Positions 49,399 to 57,995 of a stretch of DNA of 64,000 nt are shown piece by piece; within the stretch, counting starts at the first letter, position 1, and each line of letters starts with the position of its first letter. Source of the stretch: Chelativorans sp. Marseille-P2723 (lineage in GTDB: Bacteria; Pseudomonadota; Alphaproteobacteria; Rhizobiales; Rhizobiaceae); contig NZ_CADDWI010000008.1 in NCBI RefSeq assembly GCF_902809845.1, positions 496,001-560,000 of the forward strand, read 5' to 3'. Under the pieces are notes generated by a model, which did not search any database, had not been told where the DNA came from, and was given only the letters and a program-made list of their open reading frames with translations. The position numbers and the translations under genes are program-made.

Positions 49399-49562
49399 GT
49401 TATTTGCAGTCGCTGCGAATCAAGAGAGTTGGGAATGACCGTGATATTATCGACCGGATCACGGCTGAATCGGTTCCAGACGCCTGCCGGCAGGCAATGA
49501 CTCCGGCCACGTCGCGACGCAGATAAAGCGGTTTTTCACTTTCGACAAGGGTGGTAACGGAG

Positions 49563-49886
49563 ATGTCACGATTGATGGGATGGCCATTTGCCGCAACGTT
49601 GCTTGCGGTTCTGGCATTTGCTGCGCAGGCGCAAGCGCAGGCAAGACCCGATACGCGCACCATGAGCTGTGAGCAGGGCAGGGCACTCGTGCAAAGCACC
49701 GGTGCTATCGTGCTCACGACGGGGCCACACACTTATGACCGTTTCGTTGTGGACGGCCGTTTCTGCCCGTCCGGACAGATCGCGGAACCAGCGTGGGTAC
49801 AGACAGGCGACGCTGCACGATGCAGGATCGGCAATATCTGTGTCCTGGCTCCCGACCCGGAGGATTTCTGGCGGTTCAGGCGCTGA
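49563..49886 (+). CDS. small exported protein, unknown function
   Basis: The product from the ATG at 49563 is 107 residues. It starts with a Sec signal peptide (hydrophobic AATLLAVLAFA, cleavage probably after QAQAQA). The mature part holds four cysteines (SCEQ, RFCP, ARCR, NICV), probably two disulfides, and the sequence TTGPHTYDRFV. It resembles conserved small hypothetical exported proteins of rhizobia, but I know no function. It is convergent with the aminotransferase gene. Confidence 0.7.
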   Translation: MSRLMGWPFAATLLAVLAFAAQAQAQARPDTRTMSCEQGRALVQSTGAIVLTTGPHTYDRFVVDGRFCPSGQIAEPAWVQTGDAARCRIGNICVLAPDPEDFWRFRR

Positions 49887-49892
49887 CTCCTC

Positions 49893-51071
49893 CTAGCCAC
49901 CCCGTCTTGCTGCAATGTAGCGCCGCAACCGCAGGGCTGCGTCGTGAAGGACGTCCTCCTCCTGACACATGGATATTCGCACATGGCCTCTTGCCGCAGA
50001 GCCGAAGCTCGTTCCGGGCAGCACGGCGACGCGCTCGCCCTCCAGCAGGCCCCAAGCGAACGCCTCACAGTCGGGTTCAACCTGGGATATGTCGAGCATC
50101 ACATACATCCCGCCTTCGGAGCCGCGAACGGTGACCCCATTAACGCCATGCAAGGCATTAAGGAATGACTGGCGCCGGGTATCATAGCGGGAAGCGATGT
50201 CGGCCACGCCATGGCCGTTCTCCACGGCGGCGATAGCGGCCTGTGAGACGAATTCGTTCATCCCGTAGCTGGAGACGAGATTCAGGCTGGTAAGATGCCG
50301 GATGATCTCGGAAGGTCCGGTCAGCCACCCGACGCGCCAGCCTGTCATTCCATGGCTTTTCGAAAGGGAATTGACGACAAGTGTGCGCTCTTTCATGCCG
50401 GCCAACGCGCGCGGGGAGACATGCTCGCGGCCCGAGGCGAGCGTCCAGTAAACCTCGTCAGATACGAGCCATAGATCATGGCGGCGGCAGAGATCGGCAA
50501 TGCACTCCAAAGTGGCGCGGGAATAGACGGCGCCAGTGGGATTGTTGGGAGAGTTGATAAGGATCATCCGGGTTTCGGGGCGCAACGCGGCAGCGATAGC
50601 GGCGGGATCCGGCTCGAAGCCGTTTTCCGCAAGCGTTTCTACCTCGGTGAAGCTCGCCCCCGCTGCTCGCACAGTGCCGGGGTAGGTCGCATAATAGGGG
50701 GAAAGGATAACCGCATGAGTCCCCGGATCCAGCACCGCCTGACACGCTGCAAATAGCGCACCCTGCCCCCCCTGGGTGACGATCACTTCCTCAGGCAGAG
50801 TCTCAACGCACGTGCATTCCGTCGATAGCCGCGCCATACCGGAGCGCAGTCGAGGCAGCCCCGGAAGCTGCACATAATGGTGTGCTCCGCCGGTCACGGC
50901 TTCCACACAGGCGGCGACCGTTTCGGCGGGACTGTCGAAATCGTGATCTCCCACCGACAGCATCAATATGTCCTCGCCCGCCTGCTTGCGCGTCAGGGCG
51001 GCAAAGTGGACCTCCCAGCCATCCTTGCCGGAAGGAATAATGCCGGTGATACGTCTTGAAGGTTCAGGCAT
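49893..51071 (-). CDS. pyridoxal-phosphate class I aminotransferase
   Basis: This 392-residue enzyme starts at the ATG at 51071. The fold is type I: LSVGDHDFDSP near the N-terminus, INSPNNPTGAVYS, LVSDEVYW, and the PLP lysine in NSLSKSHGMTGWRVGW. Sequence around the start resembles the arginine-pyruvate type aminotransferases, but substrate is uncertain. It is convergent with the exported-protein gene and tandem with the XRE-cupin gene, separated by about 170 bases. Confidence 0.9.
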   Translation of the reverse strand: MPEPSRRITGIIPSGKDGWEVHFAALTRKQAGEDILMLSVGDHDFDSPAETVAACVEAVTGGAHHYVQLPGLPRLRSGMARLSTECTCVETLPEEVIVTQGGQGALFAACQAVLDPGTHAVILSPYYATYPGTVRAAGASFTEVETLAENGFEPDPAAIAAALRPETRMILINSPNNPTGAVYSRATLECIADLCRRHDLWLVSDEVYWTLASGREHVSPRALAGMKERTLVVNSLSKSHGMTGWRVGWLTGPSEIIRHLTSLNLVSSYGMNEFVSQAAIAAVENGHGVADIASRYDTRRQSFLNALHGVNGVTVRGSEGGMYVMLDISQVEPDCEAFAWGLLEGERVAVLPGTSFGSAARGHVRISMCQEEDVLHDAALRLRRYIAARRGG

Positions 51072-51244
51072 TGGCAACTCTTGTCGTGGGAACGGGCGAA
51101 AGCTGGATCGGCTCTTGGAAAGCGATGAGCAAATAGAAATTGCTTATTGCGTCCTTTGTGCGTCCGAACCGACGCCGGACCACGCCTCAGGGGTCCTATC
51201 CGCCGGAGCAAATGTCAAGCCCCGGAAAGGTGCTTAGCCTTGGC

Positions 51245-51844
51245 TCAACAGTTTGGCGGGGAGATCACCCATAGGACAACCGTCTTTTGGTTGCCGGGGT
51301 TGCACCACCGCAGCGGCTCGCCGCGTACGCAGAAGCTGTCGCCGGCTTCTAGTTGGTACCACTGGCCGGCGATCTCGATTTCAAGTTTTCCCGAAATGAT
51401 ATGGCCTGCCTCCTCGGCGGCGCGCTGATGCTTCTGCGCAAGGCCGCTGCCGGGCGCGAATTCGCAACGCAGGATCTCGAAGCGCCCGCCGAGATCGGGC
51501 GAAAGCAGTTCTTCCGTCACCCCGCTTTGATCCGAAGCGAGCCGCCGTCCCTTGCCGGCGCGCACCACAATCCGCGACTCGTTCTCATCTCCCGCCTGGG
51601 GCCGGAAGAAAAAGCTGACCGGCACCTTGAACTGATGCGACAATGCGCGAAGGTCCGCCAGGCTCGGCAGCGAAATGCCACGTTCCACCTGGCTCAGCCA
51701 GCCTACCGAGCGGCCAAGCCGGGCAGCAAGCCGGGCGAGCGTGAGGCCGTGGGCCTTGCGCAGGCACCGGATGTCTGCAGCAAGGACACGCAGCGCGCTG
51801 GATTTGATGTCGGCGTCCGGATTATTGGATTGGAGCGGCGGCAT
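51245..51844 (-). CDS. XRE-type regulator with cupin domain
   Basis: This 199-residue protein has an N-terminal helix-turn-helix (about 20-75: LRKAHGLTLARLAARLG, then WLSQVERGISLPSLADLR) and a C-terminal cupin sensor (about 120-195: FAPGSGLAQKHQRAAEEAGHIISG, then LEAGDSFCVRGEPLRW). Such regulators often repress neighbouring catabolic or polyamine genes by sensing a small ligand. It is divergent from the nitroreductase gene, with inverted repeats in the shared promoter region. Confidence 0.92.
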   Translation of the reverse strand: MPPLQSNNPDADIKSSALRVLAADIRCLRKAHGLTLARLAARLGRSVGWLSQVERGISLPSLADLRALSHQFKVPVSFFFRPQAGDENESRIVVRAGKGRRLASDQSGVTEELLSPDLGGRFEILRCEFAPGSGLAQKHQRAAEEAGHIISGKLEIEIAGQWYQLEAGDSFCVRGEPLRWCNPGNQKTVVLWVISPPNC

Positions 51845-51862
51845 GGGATTTCCCTCTGGAAA

Positions 51863-51906
51863 TTCATGAAACCGGCCTGTATGAAAAAATCAAGCAGATT
51901 TTCATA
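51863..51906. promoter_or_regulatory. candidate operator between XRE-cupin and nitroreductase genes
   Basis: TATGAAAA (51880-51887) and TTTTCATA (51899-51906) are perfect inverted arms 11 bases apart. A palindrome TTCATGAA lies at 51863-51870, related to the same motif. The cluster sits in the divergent promoter region, as expected for an autoregulator. Confidence 0.55.
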
Positions 51907-51967
51907 TGGCGTGTCTGGCGGCGATGATTTGCCGGCAGAAGAGGCCAAAGCCCTGTAGGAAGGCAAG

Positions 51968-52678
51968 ATGTTGGCACCCGACGACAAACGCACGGATGCG
52001 GCGGCTATTGCGGCCGTCGATCAGGCTCTGGCCTCTCGCCGATCTGTGCGCGCCTTCCTGCCCGACCCTGTTGATCACGAGACGATTTGCGAGATACTGC
52101 GGCTGGCCGCGCGCGCTCCCTCGGGTACCAACATGCAGCCCTGGAAGGTCTACGTTACGGAAGGACGAACAAAGGAACGGCTCTCCGAAGCCATCCTTTC
52201 CTCGGGCATACGGGCCGAAAAGGCGGAATGGGACGAGTACAAATACTATCCCGACAAGTTCTTCGAGCCCTATCTGACGCGCCGCCGGGCAGTGGGTTAT
52301 GCGCTCTATGACCTGCTCGGTATTACCCGGCGCGAGGTGGAACGGATGCGCGCGCAGCACGATCGCAATTTCACCTTCTTCGACGCGCCTGTGGGCATGA
52401 TCTTCACGATCGACCGTCGGCTCAACATGGGGTCGTGGATCGATTACGGCATGTTCCTGCAGTCCATCATGGTCGCCGCACGGGCGAGAGGGCTGCACAC
52501 CTGTCCTCAGGCGGCCTTCGCACCCTATCATCGCATCATCCGGCCCATCCTCGGGATACCTGATGAGGAAATCGTCGTATGCGGAATGGCGCTTGGCTAT
52601 GAGGATCCTGACAAACCGGAAAACCGGCTCAGGACCGAGCGCGCACCGCTTGAGGAATTCGTAGCCTTCGTCAGGTGA
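51968..52678 (+). CDS. nitroreductase-family protein
   Basis: This 236-residue flavoprotein has an AGGAAGG ribosome binding site. Family features are ASRRSVRAFLPDPVD with LRLAARAPSGTNMQPW (FMN binding) near residue 25-60, and SWIDYGMFLQSIMVAARARGL near residue 160. It probably reduces nitro groups or quinones with NAD(P)H. It is divergent from the XRE-cupin regulator, which may control it. The end of the gene is followed by a short GGCGGCCGCC palindrome and TTTT, possibly a terminator. Confidence 0.9.
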   Translation: MLAPDDKRTDAAAIAAVDQALASRRSVRAFLPDPVDHETICEILRLAARAPSGTNMQPWKVYVTEGRTKERLSEAILSSGIRAEKAEWDEYKYYPDKFFEPYLTRRRAVGYALYDLLGITRREVERMRAQHDRNFTFFDAPVGMIFTIDRRLNMGSWIDYGMFLQSIMVAARARGLHTCPQAAFAPYHRIIRPILGIPDEEIVVCGMALGYEDPDKPENRLRTERAPLEEFVAFVR

Positions 52679-52820
52679 GGGCGGCCGCCGTTTTCGCCCA
52701 AGACAACGTTTTTACCAGCTTACGAAAATGTAATTCTCCGGCAAGCGCCTCGTAATGTTCGCCGTGGCAGAAGAAGAGCGTCCCCCCGCGCTGCCCGGCA
52801 GCACCACACGAGGAATGAAT

Positions 52821-53408
52821 ATGCTTCGCAAGACCTTACTTTCTGCAATAGCCCTTTCGCTTGTCGCCGGAACTGCCGCGTTCGCGCAGAATGCCGGTGA
52901 CAGACAGCAAGGCGTGTCGAAGCGCGAAGGCGCTCGCCAGACGATGTTCCAACGCCTCGACCGCAATGGAGACGGCATCATCAGCTCGGACGAGTTCGCC
53001 GGCCGGCATCTGGATATGCTGAGGGCTGCCGATGCCGATGGAGACGGTACACTAACCCAGGACGAACTCCTCACCTACGTGATCAACCGCGAGTTTCAGC
53101 GCCGTGCCGAGCGCGCTGCCCGCTGGCTCGACATAGATGGCGATGGCACGGTTACGCTGGAGGAAATCGAGGCCCATCAGCAGAAGCGTTTTGCCCTTCT
53201 GGATCGCAATAATGACGGCGAACTCAGCCAGGAGGAACTGCGCCGGGGCGGCCATGGCTGGCGCGCAATGCACGAGCACCGCAGGGGCGAGCACGGTCCG
53301 CGCTTCTCCATGCGCCGGGGGGAGGGAAAGCAGCACAGGTTCATGCACCGCATGAAGCACGCCGAGACCGCTGCTCCCGCAACCCCTGCGGCGGAGACGG
53401 CAGAGTAA
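52821..53408 (+). CDS. exported EF-hand calcium-binding protein
   Basis: This 195-residue protein begins with a signal peptide (MLRKTLLSAIALSLVAGTAAFA). Four EF-hand loops follow: DRNGDGIISSDEF, DADGDGTLTQDEL, DIDGDGTVTLEEI and DRNNDGELSQEEL, all with the expected oxygen ligands. The C-terminal tail is His/Arg-rich, then Ala/Pro-rich. It may buffer or sense calcium in the periplasm, a role known for rhizobial EF-hand proteins. Start at 52821 is favoured by GAGGA at the right distance; an ATG two codons earlier is possible. Confidence 0.9.
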   Translation: MLRKTLLSAIALSLVAGTAAFAQNAGDRQQGVSKREGARQTMFQRLDRNGDGIISSDEFAGRHLDMLRAADADGDGTLTQDELLTYVINREFQRRAERAARWLDIDGDGTVTLEEIEAHQQKRFALLDRNNDGELSQEELRRGGHGWRAMHEHRRGEHGPRFSMRRGEGKQHRFMHRMKHAETAAPATPAAETAE

Positions 53409-53663
53409 TCAAGCACGTTTTACTGCAAAGGAGGGCCTGGCATAATCCGCCGGGCTCCATCCTTTCGGCCGAGCAGGCCGATTTTTCGGGACCATCCGAT
53501 CCTGCTGTGCATTTACGTTGCGCTAAGGATAGGGCAGGAAAGCCGGCTGTCTAAGACACGTCTTCCGTCTGGATTTAGAGTTCTGAAGCGATTCCTGGCT
53601 TAGAGGGCGCTCTGGGGAGGCGTAGTGGGGGCCTCCGACAATTTAATTGGTGGGGGCCTTCAA

Positions 53664-55097
53664 ATGGATGCGCGGCCTGAACGCATCGCCGTACCGCTGG
53701 CCGTCGATCTCGATGGTACGCTGATTGCGACCGATTTGCTGTGGGAAAGCCTTTTCCTGCTTATCCGCAAGCAGCCGCTTTGCATCTTCCTGCTTCCTTT
53801 CTGGTTGTGGCAGGGAAGGGCTCATCTCAAATGTCAGATTGCCGAGCGGATCGACTTCGATCCGGCAGCGCTGCCCTACCGGCAGGAGTTTCTGGATCTT
53901 CTTCGTGAGGAGCACAGGGCAGGGCGCCGCATCGTGCTTGCGACCGCAGCGGCGCGCCGGCTCGCCGAAAGCATTGCCGCGCATCTGGGGCTCTTCGACA
54001 CGGTTGTCTGTACAGACCCCGGCTGCAACATGGCCGCCAAGACAAAGCGGCAGGCGCTTGCTACGCTCTTTGGTGACGGCGGCTTCGACTATGCGGGCAA
54101 TGGCCAGGCTGACCTGCCGGTGTTCGATGCAGCCCATCGCGTGATCGTCGTTGCGCCGGACAGGCACGCGGCTCGATGGCACCGCCGCAACGGGGGCGAT
54201 CTCATTTTGGCGCCGAAGGCGACCCTTAGGACTTTCGCGCGCATGATGCGGGTTCATCAATGGGTGAAGAACACACTCATCTTCGTGCCCATGATCCTCG
54301 CGCATCAGTATTTTAACGTGGAACTGATCATCGCCTGCCTTCTGGCATTTCTTTCCTTCAGCATGGCGGCTTCGGCCATCTACATTCTGAATGACTTCTT
54401 CGATCTTGCGCTCGACAGGCGCCATCCGACCAAGCGCAACCGGCCCTTCGCCAGCGGGATGCTCTCCATCCCCTTCGGCCTCGGCGTGATTGCAGGGCTG
54501 CTTGCCGCAAGCGCAGCGACGGCATTGCTGCTTCCGCCGCTCTTTGGGGCCGTCCTTTTGTTCTATCTCGTTGCGACGACCGCCTATTCGATCTTTGTCA
54601 AGAGGATGTTGCTGCTCGATGTGTTGATGCTTGCCGGGCTCTACACGGTGCGGCTGCTTGCCGGATGGGCAGCGACGGGGATCGAGGTTTCGTTCTGGCT
54701 TCTGGCGTTTTCCATCTTCTTCTTCCTGTCGCTGGCGCTGGTGAAGCGATATGTGGAGCTTCGCTCGACCGCGCTGCCGGAGGGCGAGCGCATCGCCGGA
54801 CGCGGCTATCGCAAGGAGGATCAGGAAATCCTCGCGCAGGCAGGCATGGCTTCCGCCTTCTCCTCCGCGCTGGTGCTTGCGCTCTACATCCAGAGCGGTT
54901 CAGTACCGCAACTCTACAACTATCCGTGGCTGCTCTGGCCGCTTGGCCCCATTGTCCTCTATCTTACGATGCGGATCTGGATACTCGCCCGCCGCGGCGA
55001 ATTGCACGACGATCCAATCGTTTTCATCATCAGCGACTGGCGCAGCCAGCTTTTTATGGCGCTTGGCGCCGTGCTTCTTTTCGGGGCAGGGCTGTAG
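53664..55097 (+). CDS. HAD phosphatase-UbiA prenyltransferase fusion (decaprenyl-phosphate phosphoribosyltransferase-like)
   Basis: This 477-residue protein has two domains. Residues 1-190 are a HAD phosphatase with the nucleophile motif DLDGT (15-19) and the late GDGGFDYAGNGQAD motif. Residues 195-477 are a UbiA-type membrane enzyme with RVHQWVKNTLIFVPM and the prenyl-binding NDFFDLALD (243-251). The latter pattern matches decaprenyl-phosphate 5-phosphoribosyltransferases (Rv3806c type) and rhizobial NoeC, which start arabinose donor synthesis. The attached HAD domain could remove the 5'-phosphate in the next step. It opens the six-gene cluster; the DprE1-like gene follows directly (TAGATG). 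Confidence 0.88.
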   Translation: MDARPERIAVPLAVDLDGTLIATDLLWESLFLLIRKQPLCIFLLPFWLWQGRAHLKCQIAERIDFDPAALPYRQEFLDLLREEHRAGRRIVLATAAARRLAESIAAHLGLFDTVVCTDPGCNMAAKTKRQALATLFGDGGFDYAGNGQADLPVFDAAHRVIVVAPDRHAARWHRRNGGDLILAPKATLRTFARMMRVHQWVKNTLIFVPMILAHQYFNVELIIACLLAFLSFSMAASAIYILNDFFDLALDRRHPTKRNRPFASGMLSIPFGLGVIAGLLAASAATALLLPPLFGAVLLFYLVATTAYSIFVKRMLLLDVLMLAGLYTVRLLAGWAATGIEVSFWLLAFSIFFFLSLALVKRYVELRSTALPEGERIAGRGYRKEDQEILAQAGMASAFSSALVLALYIQSGSVPQLYNYPWLLWPLGPIVLYLTMRIWILARRGELHDDPIVFIISDWRSQLFMALGAVLLFGAGL

Positions 55098-56480
55098 ATG
55101 GTGCGCGTGGTGCAAAGTTTCGGCCGTGTGGCAGCGGCCACGGCGCATGTTATTTCGGCCGACGAAGGCTTGAGCTTGCTCAAGTCCGCGCAGGCGAAAC
55201 CGGCTTCACTGCTTCCCTATGGCAATGGCCGCTCCTACGGGGATACTTGCCAGAACACGGCGGGCGCGGTCATCGACATGAGGGGTAGGAACCGCATTCT
55301 CGACTTCGACACCCGCACCGGGCTAATCCGCGCGGAGGCGGGAGCGATGCTTGCCGACATCATTGTGGAAGCGGCGCCTCATGGGTGGTTTCCGCCGGTC
55401 GTGCCCGGCACGCGATACGTGACCCTCGGCGGCGCTATCGCCAATGACGTACATGGAAAGAATCATCACCGACGCGGCAGCTTCGGTTGCCACGTAACGG
55501 CGCTGACGCTGCTGCGTTCCGATGGCATAGTATATGAATGCGCACCCGACCGAGAGACGGAGCTTTTCCGCGCCACCTTGGGCGGCATGGGCCTTACCGG
55601 CCTCATCCAGGAAGCCACCATCCGGTTGATGCGGGTGGACTGCGCTGATGTGATCGAGAAGGTGCAGGGTTTTTCCTCACTCGACGAGTATTTCGATCTT
55701 GCCGAGGAGGCGGACGCAGCGAATGAATATGCGGTTGCGTGGATCGACCAGCTCGCGGGTGGGACTGCGGCAGGCAGGGGGCTTCTTCTTACTGCCAACC
55801 ACGCGCCGGACGGTGTCTTTCGCCCGGCAGGCAGGGCAAGGCTTTCTGTTCCTTTGCAGCCGCCGCTCAACGTGTTGAACAAGCTGTCCATCCGCCTCTT
55901 CAATGCCGCTTATCAGCGAGCGAAACTGCGCCATGAAGGCCCCCGCCGCAGTCACTATGGAAGCTATTTCTTCCCGCTCGACGGTGTCGCCGGCTGGAAC
56001 AGGCTCTATGGACCGCGCGGCCTTCATCAGCACCAGAGCGTCATTCCGGAAGGCGCGGCGCGGACGGTTGTTCCGGCTCTGCTTGCCGCCGCCAGAGATG
56101 CAGGAGAAGCATCGTTCCTCACGGTGCTCAAGCGCTTTGGGCCGCAGCGCTCACCGGCAATCATGTCCTTTCCTCGACCAGGCTTCACCCTCACGCTGGA
56201 TTTTCCAAATCGCGGGAAGAAGACAGTTCAACTGCTTGAACAGCTTGACAAGATCACGATTGATGCCGGCGGGGCAGTGAACCCCTACAAGGATGTGCGT
56301 ATGAGCGCTGGCGTCTTTGCTGCGTCCTTTCCCGGCTGGCGCATTCTGGAGCGCCAGCGCGACCCAGCGTTCATATCGGACTTCTGGCGCCGCACGGCCA
56401 TGACACTCGAACCGGCACCACATGGGAAAGGGGCGGCGCACGATGATTGCAGGACAGTTACCGCGATGCGGAAGATTTGA
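55098..56480 (+). CDS. DprE1-like decaprenylphosphoryl-beta-D-ribose 2'-oxidase
   Basis: This 460-residue FAD oxidase belongs to the vanillyl-alcohol-oxidase class. Signature segments match DprE1: YGNGRSYGDTCQN at residues 41-53, PVVPGTRYVTLGGAIANDVH at about 100-119, and HGKNHH (119-124). DprE1 oxidises C2 of the lipid-linked ribose; a reductase (DprE2) then makes arabinose. It starts immediately after the UbiA stop. The partner reductase could be the SDR two genes on. Confidence 0.92.
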   Translation: MVRVVQSFGRVAAATAHVISADEGLSLLKSAQAKPASLLPYGNGRSYGDTCQNTAGAVIDMRGRNRILDFDTRTGLIRAEAGAMLADIIVEAAPHGWFPPVVPGTRYVTLGGAIANDVHGKNHHRRGSFGCHVTALTLLRSDGIVYECAPDRETELFRATLGGMGLTGLIQEATIRLMRVDCADVIEKVQGFSSLDEYFDLAEEADAANEYAVAWIDQLAGGTAAGRGLLLTANHAPDGVFRPAGRARLSVPLQPPLNVLNKLSIRLFNAAYQRAKLRHEGPRRSHYGSYFFPLDGVAGWNRLYGPRGLHQHQSVIPEGAARTVVPALLAAARDAGEASFLTVLKRFGPQRSPAIMSFPRPGFTLTLDFPNRGKKTVQLLEQLDKITIDAGGAVNPYKDVRMSAGVFAASFPGWRILERQRDPAFISDFWRRTAMTLEPAPHGKGAAHDDCRTVTAMRKI

Positions 56481-56549
56481 GCCAATGACTTCACGCCATG
56501 TTTCAACCTTTGCGATAGCAAGCGGCGGGGACCAGCAGACGGGGCGGCA

Positions 56550-56981
56550 ATGAAATATATCCCATTCATACTCTTTACGGTTTTCACGAACGCCGCAGCC
56601 CAGCTCATGTTGAAATACGGCATGATGACGATGGGGCCGCTCTCTTTCGCCGGCGTGAACCCGTTGCTCAAGGTCCTGCAAATCGTCTTCAGCCCATGGA
56701 TTTTTCTGGGCCTGTGCGTCTTCGTGATCTCCATGGCGTCGCACCTTTTCGTGCTTTCGAAGGTTGAGCTCTCCTTTGCCTACCCCTTCCTGAGCCTAGC
56801 CTATGTGGCGGTAGCCGTGTTCGCTTATTTCCTGTGGCGTGAGGATCTCAACGCCTACCGCGTCGCCGGGATCGCGCTCATCTGCGTCGGCACGGTTCTC
56901 ATCGCCCATAGCGGTCGCGATGCGCCGGAACAGGCTCTGGCCGGAATACCCCCTTCATCCGAAAGGTCGAATATCCGATGA
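56550..56981 (+). CDS. small DMT-type flippase (ArnE/EmrE-like)
   Basis: This 143-residue protein has four membrane helices (about 3-20, 48-68, 73-93 and 98-118) typical of small DMT/SMR transporters. The IALICVGTVLIAHS region closes the last helix. In sugar-lipid pathways, ArnE/ArnF proteins flip undecaprenyl-phosphate aminoarabinose across the membrane. Here it sits in a lipid-pentose cluster, so flipping of the product is inferred. It overlaps the SDR gene by four bases. Confidence 0.8.
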   Translation: MKYIPFILFTVFTNAAAQLMLKYGMMTMGPLSFAGVNPLLKVLQIVFSPWIFLGLCVFVISMASHLFVLSKVELSFAYPFLSLAYVAVAVFAYFLWREDLNAYRVAGIALICVGTVLIAHSGRDAPEQALAGIPPSSERSNIR

Positions 56982-57985
56982 GACACGTCATTTTCGGTGG
57001 CGACGGCTTTGTCGGCCGTCATCTTGCGCCCAAGCTGCTAGCCGATGGCCAGGAGGTCATCATTGCCGACATCGCCGAGGGCGAGCGGCCGCACTATCGA
57101 CATGCAAAATTCGTCCATTGTGATGTAACCGACAGGACATCGGTCGAAGCCGTGGGAATCAAGCCGGATGACATGGTCTACAACCTGTCGGCCAAGATGC
57201 TGTCGCCGATCCAGATCCGCTCCAAGAGGCACGACTTCTTCTATCCCGTGAATTATCACGGAACGGTCCACATCATCGAGGCGATGGATAAGGTGGGTGC
57301 AAAGAACCTCATCCATTTCACCACAGACATGGTTTACGGCCATACGGTCACCTATCCCATGACCGAGGATCACCCGGTAAACCCGCTCGGCGAGTATGGC
57401 CGGTCCAAGGCCGATACCGAGATGCTCGCCGTCGAATGGCGCAGGCGCGGCATGAACATAGCGCTGTTCCGGCCGCGCCTCATCATCGGGCCAGGCAGGC
57501 TGGGCATTCTTGAAAAGCTCTTCAAGCTGATCGACCTGAACCTTCCCGTGCCGATGATCGGCTCGGGAAGAAATCCGTACCAGTTCATTTCCGTCTTCGA
57601 TTGCGCGGAGGCTGCAAGGCTCGCCTGGAAGGCGGGGGTGCCCAACGAAGCCTACAATCTCGGCTCTCTCAACCCTCCGCCGGTGCGGAAGCTGCTTAAG
57701 ACCCTGATCGCGCATGCCGGCTCACGCTCCTTCCTCATCCCGTCCCCCGGCTGGGCGGTGAAGCGGACGCTTGACTTCCTGGACCTGATCAACCTGCCGA
57801 TCATGGACCCGGAGCAATATCTCATTGCCGACGAGATGTGCGTACTCGACGTGTCGAAGGGCGAACGCCAGCTCGGCTGGGTGCCTCAATACCGTGATGA
57901 GGACATGCTGATCGCCGCTTATGACGAATACCGCGCCAATAAGACCCGGCAGCCCGCGAAGGCACGGCAGGCACCAGCCGAATAG
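56978..57985 (+). CDS. NAD(P)-dependent epimerase/dehydratase (extended SDR)
   Basis: This 335-residue protein has the nucleotide-binding motif FGGDGFVGRH at residues 6-15 and the catalytic pair Y140 and K144 in YGRSK, with threonines T115/T116 in the serine position. It is an extended SDR of the sugar epimerase type rather than the short DprE2 type. It may provide or modify a sugar for the pathway, perhaps as a keto-ribose reductase substitute. It overlaps the flippase gene by four bases and is followed ten bases later by the aminotransferase. Confidence 0.88.
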   Translation: MRHVIFGGDGFVGRHLAPKLLADGQEVIIADIAEGERPHYRHAKFVHCDVTDRTSVEAVGIKPDDMVYNLSAKMLSPIQIRSKRHDFFYPVNYHGTVHIIEAMDKVGAKNLIHFTTDMVYGHTVTYPMTEDHPVNPLGEYGRSKADTEMLAVEWRRRGMNIALFRPRLIIGPGRLGILEKLFKLIDLNLPVPMIGSGRNPYQFISVFDCAEAARLAWKAGVPNEAYNLGSLNPPPVRKLLKTLIAHAGSRSFLIPSPGWAVKRTLDFLDLINLPIMDPEQYLIADEMCVLDVSKGERQLGWVPQYRDEDMLIAAYDEYRANKTRQPAKARQAPAE

Positions 57986-57995
57986 GAGCTTCAGC

